Assembly: GCA_002407905.1 (NCBI GenBank)
Contig: DHPL01000035.1
Coordinates: forward strand, 16,153 to 32,597
Length of the DNA: 16,445 nt
Origin: Anaerolineaceae bacterium UBA5365
GTDB taxonomy: Bacteria > Chloroflexota > Anaerolineae > Anaerolineales > Anaerolineaceae
Direction of reading: 5' to 3'
The notes under the pieces are model-generated. The model saw only the letters and a list, made by a program, of their open reading frames with translations, was not told where the DNA came from and searched no databases. The position numbers and the translations under genes were made by a program. Within the stretch, counting starts at the first letter, position 1. Every line of letters starts with the position of its first letter. Below, piece by piece: positions 14,298-16,445 of the stretch.

Positions 14298-15105
14298 GCC
14301 AGCATTCGGCATTGACGAACTCACCCAAGCGGTGCGGGCTTCGGCAAAGTATCAGGCATTCGACCCGCATCTGGTCAGCCGGATCGCCGCTCAGGAACTT
14401 GGGCGGCACCGCAAGCTGGATGCCGCTGTAAAGGCTGTGCGCACACGCTTGCACCAGGCAGCCGGGGCTTATCTGCCACCGAACTACAACTACGCGCAGC
14501 TCAGTTCGGAGTTGCTGGAGATTGGCACAGAGCCGCTGCCAGGGCAGAAAACCAGGCTAAAAGAAATGATGCGCCTGCATGCCTCCACACGCGAGCGGAT
14601 CCCCTATCTGGATCTTTTTTATCAGCGCTGCCTGGAGGGCTGCGGAGAGTTCAGCTCAGTGCTGGACCTGGCCTGCGGATTGAACCCATTAGCCATCCCC
14701 TGGATGCCCCTGGCGGAGGGGTTTAGTTACCTCGCCCTGGATGTTGTAGAGCCGATGCTCAGCGCCCTGCAGGCATGGTTCGGCGCAGCAGAACTCAACG
14801 CCCAAACGGAGGTTCTGGATCTCAGCGCCAAAATTCCAGCGCAGCAAGCCGAGTTAGCCCTTTTGCTCAAGACGATCCCCATCCTGGACCAGCTGGATCC
14901 CGGCGCGGCCCCAGAGCTGCTTGCCAGCCTCAAAGCCCGGGTGACCCTGGTAAGTTTTCCCGCCCAAAGCCTGGGTGGCCGCCAGAAAGGCATGCGCGCC
15001 ACTTATACCCGCCGCATGGAAACCCTTCTGGCCAGTCTGGGCCTTACCGCTGATTTTTTTGAGTTTCCCAACGAACTGGTTTGGCGGATCACCAAGAGCG
15101 GATAA
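14290..15105 (+). CDS. ArmA/Rmt-family 16S rRNA (guanine-1405-N7)-methyltransferase homolog
   Basis: ArmA, RmtB and relatives methylate N7 of G1405 in 16S rRNA with SAM and block 4,6-disubstituted deoxystreptamine aminoglycosides. The 271 residues align by eye with RmtB along the whole length. There is an N-terminal helical RNA-binding domain (SAKYQAF at 18-24, LGRHRKLDAAVKAVRTRLH at 37-55), HASTRER (97-103), SAM motif I DLACGLNPLA (126-135), Asp151 at the end of strand 2, LLLKTIPILDQLD (191-203), VSFPAQSLGGRQKGMRATY (221-239) and NELVWRI (261-267). All main motifs are intact, so an active enzyme is expected. The ATG lies within the end of the TGT-like gene (ATGGCTAA), so translation is coupled. 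The next gene is a paralog. Nothing around it resembles an aminoglycoside pathway or a mobile element. Confidence 0.88.
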   Translation: MAKPAFGIDELTQAVRASAKYQAFDPHLVSRIAAQELGRHRKLDAAVKAVRTRLHQAAGAYLPPNYNYAQLSSELLEIGTEPLPGQKTRLKEMMRLHASTRERIPYLDLFYQRCLEGCGEFSSVLDLACGLNPLAIPWMPLAEGFSYLALDVVEPMLSALQAWFGAAELNAQTEVLDLSAKIPAQQAELALLLKTIPILDQLDPGAAPELLASLKARVTLVSFPAQSLGGRQKGMRATYTRRMETLLASLGLTADFFEFPNELVWRITKSG

Positions 15106-15924
15106 ATGGACATTCACCCTGAATTGATGGAAGAACTCATTGCAGGTGTGCAAAACTCCCGCAAATACCGCCAGCTGGACCTGCCGCGGGAAACCTTGGA
15201 AGACCTCCTGCAGTACGCTGCCCCGCTCAGTCGCAATAAGGCGGAACTTAAGCGCCGGCTGCGGGAAAAACTGCATGGCATTTTAGCCCCTTATCTTGAA
15301 GACCTCGATTACGCGCACGAGTTGGACGCCCTAAACACTTTTGCAGCCAGTTCCCCGCAACTGCCGGCCTTGAAGCCCTGGGCAGCAGGCTTGCTCAGCC
15401 GGCACGCCTCCACCCGGGAAAGGCTCACGGATCTGGAGGCCTTGTACCAAACGATCTTCCGCCATACCGGCATCCCGCGAAGTATCATGGACCTCGCCTG
15501 CGCCTTGAACCCCCTTGCCCTGCCCTGGATGAACCTCGCCCCCAACACAGACTACTTTGCCTACGACCTCCACGGACCCCGCGTCGGTTTTCTGAACGCC
15601 TTTTTCAAAGCCTTTTACCCACAGGCAACTGCCATCAAGCAGGATATTCTGGTCCAAGCCCCCATCGAACCCGCCGAGATTGGCTTTTTCTTCAAGGAAG
15701 CTCATCGCTTCGAGAAACGCCAGCCAGGCTCGAACCGGGCCTTCTTTGCCAGCCTGCCTATCCGGACCCTGGTGGTCAGCCTGCCTGCACGGGACCTGGC
15801 TGGACATCATTCCCTGCAGCCCTATCACGACCAACTGATCGCCTCGGCCATCGCGGGCCAGGGCTGGGGTTTGGAGCGTGATCAGGTGGGCAGCGAGCTG
15901 CTCTACTTCATCCATAAAGCATGA
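15106..15924 (+). CDS. Second ArmA/Rmt-like paralog with altered motifs
   Basis: This 272-residue protein is a tandem paralog of the preceding gene. Shared features are the N-terminal helical part (NSRKYRQLDLP, 17-27), HASTRER (100-106), LNPLALPWM (134-142), Asp154 after strand 2 and SELLYFI (263-269). Key places differ: motif I is DLACALNPLA, where the Gly of ACGLNP is Ala132. The LKxxPxLE helix is FFFKEAHRFEKRQPG (194-208), and the SFPxxSLGGRxKGM segment is SLPARDLAGHHSL (225-237), losing the Lys-Gly-Met. SAM binding may be kept or weakened; the target may differ, or the protein may be a partner of its intact neighbour. Its ATG directly follows the stop codon of that neighbour (TAAATG), and its own stop overlaps rsmF by 4 nt. 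Confidence 0.78.
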   Translation: MDIHPELMEELIAGVQNSRKYRQLDLPRETLEDLLQYAAPLSRNKAELKRRLREKLHGILAPYLEDLDYAHELDALNTFAASSPQLPALKPWAAGLLSRHASTRERLTDLEALYQTIFRHTGIPRSIMDLACALNPLALPWMNLAPNTDYFAYDLHGPRVGFLNAFFKAFYPQATAIKQDILVQAPIEPAEIGFFFKEAHRFEKRQPGSNRAFFASLPIRTLVVSLPARDLAGHHSLQPYHDQLIASAIAGQGWGLERDQVGSELLYFIHKA

Positions 15925-16445
15925 AAACCACCCCGGGTATCAACGAAGCGCTGCAGCGCTACCAGGCTTACCTTAGTCCCGCGGACTACGCCCGCTTATT
16001 GGCCGCTTCCCGTCAGGCTGCCCCCGGAGCCCTACGTGTGAACCGCCTCAAGGTAGCCAACCCGGTTGATTTTGCCGCGGACCTGGCTGCGCGTTATGGA
16101 TGGAAGCTCCAGGCCCTGCCCTTCAGCGCCGATTCCTGGCAAGTGCTGGAGAGCCAAACCTCTCCCAGCCAGACGCCTGAGCACCAACTGGGCTGCTACT
16201 ACCTGCAGGATGCGGCTTCGATCCTGCCTGCGGCCATGTTCAATAATGTCTCTGGCCCAATCGTCACGCTGGATATGGCTGCGTCTCCCGGCGGGAAGAC
16301 CACGCAACTGGTCGATTTAGTCCAGGATGCCAGCCTGGTGATCGCCAACGACAGCAGCGCCGGCCGTCTGCCGGCTTTACGCACCGTGCTGCAGCTTTGG
16401 GGCAGCGCGAGCACCGCGGTCACCAACTTCGCCGGTGAGCGCTGG
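15921..16445 (+). CDS. rsmF: RsmF-like 16S rRNA (cytosine-1407-C5)-methyltransferase (3' end cut by window)
   Basis: RsmF (YebU) of the NOL1/NOP2/Sun family puts a C5 methyl on C1407 of 16S rRNA. The 175 residues in view match the N-terminal part of E. coli RsmF by eye. LRVNRLKV (38-45) is the RNA-binding start, AARYGWKLQALPF is next, then LGCYYLQDAASILPAAMF (90-107), where RsmF has GLFYIQEASSMLP. SAM motif I follows as LDMAASPGGKTTQL (117-130), then IANDSSAGRLPAL. The two catalytic cysteines lie beyond the window edge and cannot be checked. The family also contains RsmB and tRNA enzymes; the YYLQDAASILP form and lack of a NusB-like N-terminal domain favour RsmF. It overlaps the paralog gene upstream (ATGA at 15921-15924), the last seen gene of the operon. 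Confidence 0.85.
   Translation, partial: MKTTPGINEALQRYQAYLSPADYARLLAASRQAAPGALRVNRLKVANPVDFAADLAARYGWKLQALPFSADSWQVLESQTSPSQTPEHQLGCYYLQDAASILPAAMFNNVSGPIVTLDMAASPGGKTTQLVDLVQDASLVIANDSSAGRLPALRTVLQLWGSASTAVTNFAGERW

Noticed and set aside
12511..16445. Self-resistance island of an aminoglycoside producer
   Set aside because: ArmA/Rmt homologs often mark such clusters, but no sugar-nucleotide, aminotransferase, deoxystreptamine, glycosyltransferase or export gene is seen in the window. The neighbours are RNA-modification genes.
12511..16445. Recent horizontal acquisition of the Rmt pair as a mobile resistance element
   Set aside because: No transposase, integrase, terminal repeats or tRNA attachment site, and codon choice and G+C look like the neighbouring genes; tight overlaps with rsmI-, TGT- and rsmF-like genes argue for long residence.
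1..16445. tRNA, rRNA, riboswitch or CRISPR array
   Set aside because: I looked in the intergenic stretches (2527-2795, 3630-3802, 5876-6159, 12421-12510) for cloverleaf ends, repeated spacers and known riboswitch cores and found none.

Overview
The window looks like a chromosomal segment of a Chloroflexota bacterium, most likely of the Anaerolineae type. This is judged from gene content and protein style, not from a search: F420 genes, a stand-alone methylmalonyl-CoA mutase large chain, a RodZ-like protein with a long Pro/Ala linker, a Pro/Thr/Glu-rich single-pass TPR-like protein, and moderately high G+C. There are 16 genes, two of them cut by the window ends. No rRNA, tRNA, CRISPR array, insertion sequence or phage gene was seen.

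Left part (1-5875, all on the minus strand). An operon ssnA > npdG > cofE (start codons at 2526, 1185 and 533; cofE runs off the left edge) combines an SsnA-type metal amidohydrolase with F420:NADPH oxidoreductase and the F420 gamma-glutamyl ligase. The junctions are TAA|ATG and an 8-nt overlap. Upstream is a monocistronic aldo/keto reductase with a good promoter and its own terminator. Next comes a mutase large subunit > methylmalonyl-CoA epimerase pair, closed by a strong terminator. The B12-binding small subunit is not in the window.

Middle part (6087-12420). On the plus strand are rplI (bL9 with an unusual polyglutamate tail), a terminator, a RodZ-like protein with two HTH domains, and rimO. 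A bidirectional terminator separates these from the convergent minus-strand pair murJ > TPR-like membrane protein. The themes are the ribosome (bL9, RimO on uS12) and envelope building (RodZ-like, MurJ).

Right part (12497-16445, plus strand). This is the most interesting region: a tightly packed operon of five genes with overlaps of 4 or 8 nt or direct abutment. They encode an RsmI-like 2'-O-methyltransferase, a divergent tRNA-guanine-transglycosylase-like protein, two tandem paralogs of the ArmA/Rmt aminoglycoside-resistance family (16S m7G1405 methyltransferases), and an RsmF-like m5C methyltransferase cut by the right edge. In the known families RsmI acts on C1402, ArmA/Rmt on G1405 and RsmF on C1407, all within a few bases of each other in helix 44 of 16S rRNA, the decoding site. 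The operon therefore looks like a dedicated decoding-centre modification module. It includes a base-exchange-type enzyme whose preQ1 pocket motif is altered, and a second Rmt paralog whose conserved motifs are eroded.

Three genes (the RodZ-like gene, the TPR-like gene and rsmI) have a -10-like hexamer 6-8 nt before the start codon and no usable Shine-Dalgarno sequence. This suggests leaderless transcripts alongside ordinary Shine-Dalgarno genes.
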